From assembly GCF_039523235.1 (NCBI RefSeq), contig NZ_BAAAEX010000013.1: 64,000 nt of DNA, one strand, 5' to 3'. A model generated the notes under the pieces. It made no database searches. It was given only the letters and a program-made list of their open reading frames with translations, and was not told where the DNA came from. This DNA is from Castellaniella ginsengisoli (GTDB taxonomy: Bacteria; Pseudomonadota; Gammaproteobacteria; Burkholderiales; Burkholderiaceae_B). Shown piece after piece: positions 51,090 to 59,256 of this stretch; position 1 is the stretch's first letter, and the number at the start of each line of letters is the position of its first letter. A program made the translations under genes and the position numbers.

Positions 51090-51503
51090 TCACGGACGGG
51101 CCTGAGTCAGGAAGTGGACCCGGCCGATCTGCGCCAGGCGGGCGGCTTCCAGGGCGCGAACCACGGCCGCGTGCGCGGCCTGGCCGTCGGCGTCGATGCG
51201 CAGGGCGATGTCCGGCTTGCCCGCGGCCGCCTGGCGCAGGCTGCTGGCCAGAGCGGTGTCGTCCGCCGCGTCGATGTAGTGCCCATCGAGCGCGTACAGG
51301 CCGTCGCGGCTGATGGCCAATTCCAGGAAGGGCGAGGCGTCCGGCGCCTCGGCCTGTGCCTGGGGCAGGGCGACCTGCAACTGGCGGTGACGGGTGAAGG
51401 AGGTCGAGGCCGCCAGGAAGATCAGGATCACCAGCAGCACGTCGATCAGCGGGATCAGGTTGATCTCGGGTTCGTCGTGGGCGCGGCGGTGTTGGAAGTT
51501 CAT
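51090..51503 (-). CDS. exbD: ExbD/TolR-family biopolymer transport protein
   Basis: 137 residues from ATG 51503, overlapping the exbB stop by four bases. One membrane helix with the essential Asp (EINLIPLIDVLLVILIFLAA, about 13-32) and a periplasmic domain. It works with ExbB to use the proton gradient. No tonB lies beside it, so the partner could be a TonB or TolA elsewhere. Confidence 0.93.
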   Translation of the reverse strand: MNFQHRRAHDEPEINLIPLIDVLLVILIFLAASTSFTRHRQLQVALPQAQAEAPDASPFLELAISRDGLYALDGHYIDAADDTALASSLRQAAAGKPDIALRIDADGQAAHAAVVRALEAARLAQIGRVHFLTQARP

Positions 51504-52108
51504 GTCGTGGCGCGGCGGCTGATCACGCGGTTCAGGATTTCGGCCTCGCGCTCCATCGTGTGCAGGAAATACTCGACGCGGGAGCGGAAGTAGCGGTGGA
51601 AGGCCAGCGCGGGGATGGCGATCAGAATGCCGAAGCCCGTGTTGTACAGAGCGATCGAGATCCCGTGCGCCAGTTGCGCCGGATCGCCGCCGGCGGGATC
51701 GTAGGCGCCGAAGATTTCGATCATGCCGACCACCGTGCCGAACAGCCCCAGCAGCGGCGCGATCACGGAGATCGTGGCCAAGGCGGGCAGATAGCGGTTC
51801 AGGCGCCAGGATACGTCGCGGCCGACGGCTTCGACGGCGGCCAGCCGCCAGGCGTCGTCCTGGTGGCGGTGGGCGGCGATCTCGGCGAGGATGCGGCCCA
51901 TGGGACTGCCGCGGGCCAGGCGCAGAATGGTGTCGGGCTCGTCCTGCTGGCGGCGGATGAGCTCGAGCACTTGCTCGGGCAGGCCCGAGGGCATGACCTG
52001 GCGCGCGCGCAGGGCAACGAATCGTTCTATGATGATCGCCAGCGTGATGACCGAGGTGGCGATGAGCAGCCAGATCGGCCAGCCGGCCGCGTGAATGATG
52101 TCCAGCAC
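51500..52108 (-). CDS. exbB: ExbB/TolQ/MotA-family proton channel protein
   Basis: 202 residues from a GTG at 52108 with a good AGGA ribosome site; a longer frame to 52147 is less likely. Three membrane helices; the third carries the conserved ISIALYNTGFGILIAIPALAF and the second ISVIAPLLGLFGTVVGMIEIF. Paired with ExbD. Confidence 0.94.
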   Translation of the reverse strand: MLDIIHAAGWPIWLLIATSVITLAIIIERFVALRARQVMPSGLPEQVLELIRRQQDEPDTILRLARGSPMGRILAEIAAHRHQDDAWRLAAVEAVGRDVSWRLNRYLPALATISVIAPLLGLFGTVVGMIEIFGAYDPAGGDPAQLAHGISIALYNTGFGILIAIPALAFHRYFRSRVEYFLHTMEREAEILNRVISRRATT

Positions 52109-52423
52109 AGTCCTGATCCTTGGGTGCGGGGCCGGTAGTCGGCGCAAATGCGTATTCTAAGGCCTGAATTTGAATCAGGGCGCGGCTTTCCGGACTGTAT
52201 CCACAATTTCTGTGGATAATTCTGTGCACAAGAGTCCGGATGCGCATGTTTCATGGCCCTTCATACTAGATTGGTTATTTTTTGCACACCACCCAAAAAA
52301 TTTCCAATCTATTAAAAATCAAAGACTTGCGTGAATTTTTTGAAGTGAACTTTGATGAGCCCTTCTGATGAGCCCGAAAATAGGCGGGTTTGACAAAACA
52401 GGGCCTTCTGTGGATAGGTTTCG
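52109..52423. promoter_or_regulatory. exbB-xseA divergent region with DnaA-box-like motifs and AT-rich inverted repeat
   Basis: About 315 bases without a gene. It holds one perfect DnaA box on the minus strand (TGTGGATAA, 52211-52219), a one-mismatch box in opposite orientation at 52197-52205 (GTATCCACA), and other one-mismatch 9-mers at 52223, 52280 and 52409. An AT-rich segment from about 52262 to 52325 includes an inverted repeat, AGATTGG (52268) and CCAATCT (52304), with an inner A/T stem. Promoters for exbB and xseA must also lie here. Confidence 0.6.
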
Positions 52424-53725
52424 ATGAATTTTTCTGTTCCAAGACCCGCCGAGGGCGGTTTTTCGGGCGGCGACGCGGTCCTGACCGTCACGCAGCTCAA
52501 TCGGCGGGTGGCGCAACTGCTGGAAGAGGGCGTGCCGCGCCTGTGGGTGGCCGGCGAGATCTCCAATTTCACCCGGGCCGCTTCCGGGCACTGGTACTTT
52601 TCCATCAAGGACGAGGCCGCCGCCGTGCGCGCCGTCATGTTCCGGGGCCGTGCCCAGGCAGTGGGATTCGTCCCCGAGGTCGGCGGCCGGTATGAGTTTC
52701 GCGTCCAGGTCTCCTTGTACGAGCCTCGGGGCGACTACCAGGTGCAGGTCGAGTCCCTGCGCCGGGCGGGCCGGGGAGACCTGCATGAGGCCTTTTTACG
52801 CCTGCGCGACCAGCTCACGGCCGAGGGCCTGATCGATCCGGCCCGGCGGCGTCCGCTCCCGGCGCTGCCCCGGGTGGTAGGGGTCGTGACCTCGTTGTCG
52901 GCGGCAGCCTTGCGCGATGTATTGTCCGTCATGGCGCGGCGGGCGCCGCATGTGCGGGTCGTCCTCTATCCGTCCCAGGTGCAGGGGCGCGATGCCGTGC
53001 CGCAGTTGTGCGCCGCGCTGGACCGCGCCGCCGGGCGGGCCGAGGTCGATACGCTGCTGCTGGTGCGCGGCGGCGGCAGCCTGGAGGATCTGTGGTGTTT
53101 CAATGATGAGGCATTGGCGCGCCGGATTGCCGCCTGTCCTGTGCCGGTCATCAGCGGGGTGGGGCACGAGACCGATTTCACCATTGCCGATTTCGTGGCC
53201 GATCTGCGCGCCCCCACGCCGACGGCGGCGGCGGAGCTGTGCTGCGAGGACCGCAGCCAGGTCCTGGGCCGCTTGCTGGCCGCGCGCGCCCTGCTGGTGC
53301 GAGGCCAGCGGCGGCGCCTGGAGCACGCAAACATCCGGCTGGACCGGGCCCGCGCCCAGCTCGTGTCCCCGACTCAGCGTCTGCAGATGCGGCGCCAGCG
53401 CCTGGAGTTTGCCGCGCGGCGGCTGCAGGCGGGCCTGGGCCCTCTTTTGCTGGAGCGGGGCCGGCGTCCTTCGGACGCGCTGGGACGCCTGTCCGCAGGC
53501 ATGAACGCCTTGCTGCAGCGCCGCCACCGGCGGCTGGATACGGTCCTGGCGGCCATGGGCGCGCTGGACCCTCACCGGGTGCTGGGGCGGGGCTATGCAC
53601 TGGTCCGCCGGGGCGACGGGATGATCGTCAAAAATGCGTTAGACTTGAAGATTCATGAGCCCATCGAGATCGAGTTCGGCCAGGGCCGCGCCCAGGCCGA
53701 GGTGACCCGAACCGATTTTTTTTGA
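52424..53725 (+). CDS. xseA: exodeoxyribonuclease VII large subunit
   Basis: 433 residues. N-terminal OB domain (VTQLNRRVAQLLEEGVPRLWVAGEISN, two phrases), central catalytic domain (LPRVVGVVTSLSAAALRDVL, LLLVRGGGSLEDLWCFNDE and SGVGHETDFTIADFVADLRAPTPTAAAEL, in pieces) and the coiled-coil plus GRGYALVRRGDG end. Degrades single-stranded DNA with XseB. sodB follows after ten bases. Confidence 0.97.
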   Translation: MNFSVPRPAEGGFSGGDAVLTVTQLNRRVAQLLEEGVPRLWVAGEISNFTRAASGHWYFSIKDEAAAVRAVMFRGRAQAVGFVPEVGGRYEFRVQVSLYEPRGDYQVQVESLRRAGRGDLHEAFLRLRDQLTAEGLIDPARRRPLPALPRVVGVVTSLSAAALRDVLSVMARRAPHVRVVLYPSQVQGRDAVPQLCAALDRAAGRAEVDTLLLVRGGGSLEDLWCFNDEALARRIAACPVPVISGVGHETDFTIADFVADLRAPTPTAAAELCCEDRSQVLGRLLAARALLVRGQRRRLEHANIRLDRARAQLVSPTQRLQMRRQRLEFAARRLQAGLGPLLLERGRRPSDALGRLSAGMNALLQRRHRRLDTVLAAMGALDPHRVLGRGYALVRRGDGMIVKNALDLKIHEPIEIEFGQGRAQAEVTRTDFF

Positions 53726-53735
53726 AGGAACTGTC

Positions 53736-54314
53736 ATGGCTTTTACCCTGCCGCCGCTGCCCTATGCGATGGATGCACTGGCCCCCCATATTTCCCAGGA
53801 AACGCTGGAATATCACTACGGCAAGCACCATCAGGCTTACGTGACGAACCTCAACAAGGCGATCGAAGGCACCGAGCTGGCCTCTCTGAGCCTGGAAGAC
53901 GTGATCCGCAAATCCAGCGGCGGCGTGTTCAACAACGCGGCTCAGGTCTGGAACCACACCTTTTACTGGAACAGCCTGTCGCCCAAGGGCGGCGGCGAGC
54001 CCACCGGCGCGCTGCGCCAGGCCATCGAGGCCAAGTGGGGCAGTGTCGATGCCTTCAAGGCCGCCTTCACCCAGTCCGCCGCCGGCAACTTCGGCTCCGG
54101 CTGGACCTGGCTGGTCAAGAAACCCGACGGCAGCCTGGACATCGTCAACACCAGCAACGCCGGCACCACCGTCAATACCGACGACAAGGCGCTGCTGACC
54201 TGTGACGTGTGGGAACACGCCTACTACATCGACTACCGCAATGCCCGTCCCAAGTATCTGGAAAATTTCTGGAACCTGGTGAACTGGGACTTCGCGGCGG
54301 CCAATCTGGCCTGA
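53736..54314 (+). CDS. sodB: superoxide dismutase (Fe type)
   Basis: 192 residues. Metal ligands are in EYHYGKHHQAYV (His near 27), NNAAQVWNHTFYW (His near 74), and DVWEHAYYIDYRNAR (Asp and His near 157-161). The Gln at QVWNHTFYW and GNFGSGW fit the Fe form. Cytoplasmic enzyme against superoxide. Confidence 0.96.
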   Translation: MAFTLPPLPYAMDALAPHISQETLEYHYGKHHQAYVTNLNKAIEGTELASLSLEDVIRKSSGGVFNNAAQVWNHTFYWNSLSPKGGGEPTGALRQAIEAKWGSVDAFKAAFTQSAAGNFGSGWTWLVKKPDGSLDIVNTSNAGTTVNTDDKALLTCDVWEHAYYIDYRNARPKYLENFWNLVNWDFAAANLA

Positions 54315-54344
54315 CCCTGGTCGAGGCGGGCTTGCGCCCGCGCC

Positions 54345-54382
54345 AACGGCGGATGCGCAGCGATGCGCCCGCCGTTTTTTTT
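54345..54382 (+). terminator. intrinsic terminator of sodB
   Basis: Stem AACGGCGG / CCGCCGTT continuing after a two-base bulge into GCGCA / TGCGC with a four-base loop, followed by six or more T. Confidence 0.88.
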
Positions 54383-54846
54383 CAGCGCGTCACGCGGTCG
54401 CCCGGCCGTACGCCGGCCCGGGCGAACCAGCCCTGGTTCATTTCCAGAGCCTGGGTGATGGGCGTCGCCGGGCAATGCGGGGCCAGGCTGCGCGGCTGCA
54501 TGTCTTGAATGCCGACGATGCGCCCGTTCCGGTCAATGAATGCGATCGACAGGGGGATGAGGGTGTTCTTCATCCAGAAGCAATGAATATCCGGCTCGCC
54601 CAGTTCGAACAGCATGCCGGCGTCGGCCGCCAGCGCGGTCCGGCGCATCAGCCCTTCGCTCAGCGTCCGGGGCTCTGCAGCGTATTCGGCCTGCACGACA
54701 TGGCCGCCGACGTTCAGCGTGACGGTCGGCAGCGGAGGCTGGGCCGGGACGGAGCGGCCCGCGAGCAGCAGCCCTGCCGCGAGCACAAGGATAAAAAAAC
54801 GGAGCCCGCCCGGGGCCCCGCATCGCGTTAAAATGGAAAAGAGCAT
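54382..54846 (-). CDS. DUF192 family exported protein
   Basis: 154 residues. N-terminal signal peptide or anchor (LRFFILVLAAGLLLAGRSVPAQ), then the DUF192 domain with LSEGLMRRTALAADAGMLFEL and CFWMKNTLIPLSIAFID. Function unknown; DUF192 proteins are small periplasmic or cytoplasmic domains. Convergent with sodB. Confidence 0.9.
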   Translation of the reverse strand: MLFSILTRCGAPGGLRFFILVLAAGLLLAGRSVPAQPPLPTVTLNVGGHVVQAEYAAEPRTLSEGLMRRTALAADAGMLFELGEPDIHCFWMKNTLIPLSIAFIDRNGRIVGIQDMQPRSLAPHCPATPITQALEMNQGWFARAGVRPGDRVTR

Positions 54847-54860
54847 CCAGCCCCCGTCTT

Positions 54861-55100
54861 TCAGGCGGCGGTGATGTTCAAGGCTTGTTTGCCTTTCGGA
54901 CCTTGCGCGATATCGAAAACGACCTTTTGCCCCTCTTTCAGGGTTTTGAAGCCGTTCATCTGGATGGATGAAAAATGTGCGAAAAGGTCTTCGCCCCCAT
55001 TGTCGGGGGTAATGAAGCCAAAGCCCTTGGCGTCATTGAACCACTTGACCGTTCCTGTCAGCTTTTGTGACTCTCCGGTGTTTTCGATGGATTCCGACAT
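54861..55100 (-). CDS. cold-shock domain protein
   Basis: 79 residues from ATG 55100 (MSESIENTGESQKLTGTVK); the upstream frame to 55181 is rejected. RNA-binding motifs KGFGFITPD and DLFAHFSSI are intact. An 11-residue extension precedes the classical CspA start. Single-gene unit upstream of clpS on the opposite strand. Confidence 0.95.
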   Translation of the reverse strand: MSESIENTGESQKLTGTVKWFNDAKGFGFITPDNGGEDLFAHFSSIQMNGFKTLKEGQKVVFDIAQGPKGKQALNITAA

Positions 55101-55234
55101 GCAAACTGCCTCTCGACTATAGTGTGGGGTTTGAACGGACCCGGCCATCCATGAGGGCGGCCTGCGGGACACGACGATCATGCTGAATTCCTCATCATTC
55201 AGTCAACTATGGAAACCACTAGGTTCTGATTAGC

Positions 55235-55558
55235 ATGTCGACCGAGATTCGAAATCAGCAGCAGGTGGTGCGCGAGGCCGTACCGGTGCGTCTTGCGCCG
55301 CCGCCGATGTATCAGGTCGTGCTGCTGAATGATGACTACACGCCGATGGATTTTGTGGTGCTCGTGCTGCAGCAGATCTTTCACAAGAGCATCGAGGAGG
55401 CCGAGCGCATCATGCTGCAGGTCCATCACGAAGGTCGTGGCATTTGCGGCATCTATACGCGCGACGTGGCGGCCACCCGGGTCGATGCTGTGCTGCATCT
55501 GGCTCACGCCGACCAGCATCCGCTGCAATGCCTGATGGAACCCGTGCCATTTTTCTGA
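55235..55558 (+). CDS. clpS: ATP-dependent Clp protease adaptor ClpS
   Basis: 107 residues. YQVVLLNDDYTPMDFVVLVLQ and the VHHEGRGICGIYTRDVA motif are ClpS hallmarks; the N-degron pocket residues (NDD, MDF, HxxG) are present. Delivers N-end rule substrates to ClpAP. Directly upstream of clpA. Confidence 0.97.
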   Translation: MSTEIRNQQQVVREAVPVRLAPPPMYQVVLLNDDYTPMDFVVLVLQQIFHKSIEEAERIMLQVHHEGRGICGIYTRDVAATRVDAVLHLAHADQHPLQCLMEPVPFF

Positions 55559-55705
55559 CGCGTCAGCCAGCACTCTACCCGATTCCGCGCCCGCAGGGCC
55601 CCTAGGGACGATCCCGAGTCCCCGGGCGCCAAACGGCGGACGGTTTTAGTCATAGAATAGGCATAACGGATTGCTTGATCCGCTCCGATATGCAATGGAG
55701 GAAGC

Positions 55706-58024
55706 GTGATTTCCGAAGAGCTCGAAGTCAGCCTGCACATGGCGTTCGTCGAGGCCCGCGCCGCCCGACACGAATTCATCACCGTGGAGCACCTGCTGCT
55801 GTCCTTGCTGGACAATGCCTCGGCCGTCGAAGTCCTGCGCGCGTGCGCAGCGGACATCGAGCTGCTGCGCCAGGATTTGCGCAAATTCATCGTCGAGAAC
55901 ACGCCGGTCTTTCCCGGCGAGGGCGATGTCGATACCCAGCCCACGCTGGGTTTCCAGCGCGTCATCCAGCGCGCCATCATGCACGTGTCCTCCAACGGAT
56001 CCAGCAAGAACGCAGTGACTGGCGCCAACGTGCTGGTCGCCATGTATGGCGAAAAAGATTCACATGCGGTGTATTTTCTGGTGCAGCAGGGCGTGTCCCG
56101 GCTGGACGTGGTCAATTATTTGTCCCACGGCATCACCAAGGTTTCCGAAGAGCCGCCCGTGGCGGACAATCCGCGCCTGGAGCCGCCGGCGGCCGATCCC
56201 AAGGCGGAGCAGCAGAAATCCCCTCTGGAAACCTACGCGACCGACCTCAACGCCGAGGCGCTCAAGGGCCGCATCGATCCGCTGATCGGCCGCGAGGATG
56301 AGGTCGAGCGCGTCATCCAGGTGCTGTGCCGCCGGCGCAAGAACAACCCCCTGCTGGTGGGCGAAGCCGGCGTCGGCAAGACGGCCATCGCCGAAGGCCT
56401 GGCCTGGCGCATCACCCAGGGCGACGTGCCCGAGGTCCTGCATGAAACCCAGGTGTACGCGCTGGACATGGGCGCGTTGCTGGCCGGCACCAAGTACCGG
56501 GGCGATTTCGAGCAGCGCCTGAAGCTGGTGCTCAAGGCCCTGAAGGACAACCGCCACGCGGTGCTGTTCATCGACGAGATCCACACGCTGATCGGCGCGG
56601 GCTCCGCGTCGGGCGGCACGTTGGATGCCTCCAACCTGCTCAAGCCGGCGCTGTCCTCGGGCTACCTGAAGTGCATCGGGGCGACCACCTACACCGAATA
56701 TCGGGGAGTCTTCGAGAAAGACCACGCCCTGGCGCGGCGTTTCCAGAAGATCGATATTCCCGAGCCTTCGGTGGCGCAGACCATCCAGATCCTGCGCGGC
56801 CTCAAGGCGCGCTTCGAGGCCCACCACCAGGTGCGCTATTCGGGGGCGGCGATCACGGCGGCGGCGGAGCTGGCCGCGCGCCACATCAGCGACCGCTTCC
56901 TGCCCGACAAGGCCATCGACGTGATCGACGAGGCCGGCGCCGCCCAGCGCCTGCTGCCCAAGTCGCGCCAGAAGAAGCTCATCGGCCGGGCCGAGATCCA
57001 GTCCACCGTCGCGCGCATCGCCCGCATTCCGCCGCAGAACGTCTCCACGGATGACCGCAACAAGCTCGCCACCCTGGAGCGCGACCTGAAGGCCGTGGTG
57101 TTTGGTCAGGACCAGGCGATTTCCGCGCTGGCCGCCTCGATCAAGATGGCGCGTTCGGGGCTGGGCCGTCCCGACAAGCCGATCGGCTGCTTCCTGTTTT
57201 CCGGGCCGACGGGCGTGGGCAAGACCGAGGTCGCCCGCCAGTTGGCCTTTGTCCTGGGGATCGAGCTGTTGCGCTTCGATATGTCCGAGTACATGGAGCG
57301 CCACACGGTGTCGCGCCTGATCGGCGCGCCGCCGGGCTATGTCGGCTTCGATCAGGGCGGCCTGCTGACCGAGGCCGTCACCAAGCAGCCGCATTGCGTG
57401 CTGCTGCTCGACGAGATCGAGAAAGCGCATCCGGACGTCTACAACATCCTGCTGCAGGTCATGGACCACGGCACGCTGACGGACAATAACGGACGCAAGG
57501 CCGATTTCCGCAACGTGATTCTTGTGATGACCACCAATGCGGGCGCCGACACGCTGAACCGCAATGCGATCGGTTTTGCCGCACCGCAGCGCTCGGGTGA
57601 CGAGATGGCCGAGATCAAGCGCCAGTTCACGCCCGAATTCCGCAACCGGCTGGATGCGATCATCGGTTTTTCGCCGCTGCCGCGCGAAGTCATCCTCCAG
57701 GTCGTCGACAAGTTCCTCATGCAGTTGGAAGACCAGCTCCACGACAAGCGCGTTGATGTGGTCTTCACCCAGGCGCTGCGCGACTACCTGGCGCGCGCCG
57801 GCTTCGATCCGGCCATGGGCGCGCGGCCCATGCAGCGCCTGATCCAGGACACCATCCGCAGAGCGCTGGCCGATGAGCTGCTGTTCGGCCGCCTGGTGCA
57901 TGGCGGGCGGGTCGAAGTTGATCTGCTTGCCGGCGATCAGGTCGTGCTGAACTTCCCGGACGGCGACGAGAATGCGGGGGCCGTGCCGGAGCCTTCCCGG
58001 CCCGAGCCCGAGCTGGTGGATTGA
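55706..58024 (+). CDS. clpA: ATP-dependent Clp protease ATP-binding subunit ClpA
   Basis: 772 residues, slightly longer than the 758 of E. coli. N-terminal Clp_N domain (ISEELEVSLHMAFVEARAARHEFI), first AAA+ module with GEAGVGKTAIAEGL (about 215), second with FSGPTGVGKTEVARQL (about 500). Unfoldase for ClpP; clpP is not in the window. Starts after an ATG with a GGAGGAAG ribosome site. The next gene, pqiA, overlaps the stop by four bases. Confidence 0.98.
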   Translation: MISEELEVSLHMAFVEARAARHEFITVEHLLLSLLDNASAVEVLRACAADIELLRQDLRKFIVENTPVFPGEGDVDTQPTLGFQRVIQRAIMHVSSNGSSKNAVTGANVLVAMYGEKDSHAVYFLVQQGVSRLDVVNYLSHGITKVSEEPPVADNPRLEPPAADPKAEQQKSPLETYATDLNAEALKGRIDPLIGREDEVERVIQVLCRRRKNNPLLVGEAGVGKTAIAEGLAWRITQGDVPEVLHETQVYALDMGALLAGTKYRGDFEQRLKLVLKALKDNRHAVLFIDEIHTLIGAGSASGGTLDASNLLKPALSSGYLKCIGATTYTEYRGVFEKDHALARRFQKIDIPEPSVAQTIQILRGLKARFEAHHQVRYSGAAITAAAELAARHISDRFLPDKAIDVIDEAGAAQRLLPKSRQKKLIGRAEIQSTVARIARIPPQNVSTDDRNKLATLERDLKAVVFGQDQAISALAASIKMARSGLGRPDKPIGCFLFSGPTGVGKTEVARQLAFVLGIELLRFDMSEYMERHTVSRLIGAPPGYVGFDQGGLLTEAVTKQPHCVLLLDEIEKAHPDVYNILLQVMDHGTLTDNNGRKADFRNVILVMTTNAGADTLNRNAIGFAAPQRSGDEMAEIKRQFTPEFRNRLDAIIGFSPLPREVILQVVDKFLMQLEDQLHDKRVDVVFTQALRDYLARAGFDPAMGARPMQRLIQDTIRRALADELLFGRLVHGGRVEVDLLAGDQVVLNFPDGDENAGAVPEPSRPEPELVD

Positions 58025-59256
58025 GGGCGCTGATCGCCTGCCCGCATTGCGACACGCTGCACGTCCGGCTTGATCCGGGCGTGCGCGGTCGGGCCGAATG
58101 CCGCTGCTGCGGCACGATCCTGTACCGGCGTGGCTGGCTGACCCCGGACCAGTGGGTGGCGCTGGCCTGGGCGTGCCTGGCCGTCTTCGCCATTGCCCAA
58201 TGGTTTCCCATCGTCAGCCTGTCGATCCAGGGACAGAACCTGAGCCTCACCTACTGGGAGGCGCTGCGCCTGTGCTGGGATCGCGGCTACTATGGGGTTT
58301 CGGTCATGGCCGGGCTTGCCGGTTTCTGGTTCCCGCTGTTGCAGATCTGCCTGACGCTCTGGGTCATGCAGGCGATTTCGGCGCGACGCCTGCCGCCCGA
58401 CCTGGGGTATGCGCTGCGCCTGCTGGGCCGGCTGGCGCCCTGGTCCATGGCGACGGTGCTGATCCTGGCCATCCTGGTGTCGGTCGTCAAGACCGCGGGT
58501 TTGGCGCGCTTGCAGATCGAACCCGGCCTGTTCGGTTTTTTTGCCTTGTGCTACCTGCTGACCGGGCTGGGGCGCTGGGATGCGCGCGCGCTCTGGCGGC
58601 GAGCGGAAGACGTCGGCCTGGTGCCGGTATCCGGCGCCAGCGGCCAGGGCCGGGTGTGCGATGCTTGCGGTTGCGTCCAGGCGCCCCAGCCTTCCGGGCG
58701 TTGCCTGCGCTGCGGCGCGGGGCTGGGCCCCGAGCGTCATGGCGATGCGGCGCAAGTCTGGGCCTTGCTGCTGGCGGCGGCCCTTTTCTATATTCCCGCC
58801 AATACCTTGCCGATCATGGAAGTGCGTACGGTATTCGGCCGCAGCGAACACACCATCCTGGGCGGCGTGATCGAACTCTGGAACTATGGCTCCTGGGATC
58901 TGGCCGTCATCGTCTTCGTCGCCAGCGTCCTGGTGCCTGTGACCAAACTGCTGGCTCTGGCTTTCCTGCTGCTGCGCGACCAGCCTATGGGCGTTCGCGT
59001 CCAGCGGCAGCGCACGCGGCTGTACGTCGCCGTCGAATTCATCGGGCAGTGGTCCATGCTGGATGTCTTCGTCGTCGTCCTGATGGCGGCCATGGCCAAT
59101 TTTCCGGGGCTGTCGCAGATCAGCGTCGGGCCGGCCGCGCTGAACTTCGGCGCCGTGGTCGTGCTCACGATGCTGGCGGCCATGCGCTATGATCCGCGAC
59201 GAGGCTGGGATGCATTGCGCAGCGCCCGGCCGCACAAGGAGATTCATGAGTCCTGA
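58021..59256 (+). CDS. pqiA: PqiA family membrane protein
   Basis: 411 residues from a TTG start overlapping the clpA stop (TTGA). Two zinc-ribbon-like Cys clusters (CPHCDT...CRCCGT near 8-35, and CDACGC...CLRCGA near 215-240) and two groups of four membrane helices, the PqiA layout. Inner-membrane partner of the MCE protein PqiB in phospholipid transport. Translation is coupled to clpA, which is unusual for a stress-transport gene. Confidence 0.93.
   Translation: MRALIACPHCDTLHVRLDPGVRGRAECRCCGTILYRRGWLTPDQWVALAWACLAVFAIAQWFPIVSLSIQGQNLSLTYWEALRLCWDRGYYGVSVMAGLAGFWFPLLQICLTLWVMQAISARRLPPDLGYALRLLGRLAPWSMATVLILAILVSVVKTAGLARLQIEPGLFGFFALCYLLTGLGRWDARALWRRAEDVGLVPVSGASGQGRVCDACGCVQAPQPSGRCLRCGAGLGPERHGDAAQVWALLLAAALFYIPANTLPIMEVRTVFGRSEHTILGGVIELWNYGSWDLAVIVFVASVLVPVTKLLALAFLLLRDQPMGVRVQRQRTRLYVAVEFIGQWSMLDVFVVVLMAAMANFPGLSQISVGPAALNFGAVVVLTMLAAMRYDPRRGWDALRSARPHKEIHES

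Noticed and set aside
52197..52417. Main chromosomal replication origin
   Set aside because: DnaA-box-like motifs are present, but no dnaA, dnaN, rpmH, gidA or parAB gene lies nearby.
56060..57901. 613-residue open frame on the minus strand
   Set aside because: Reverse shadow of clpA.
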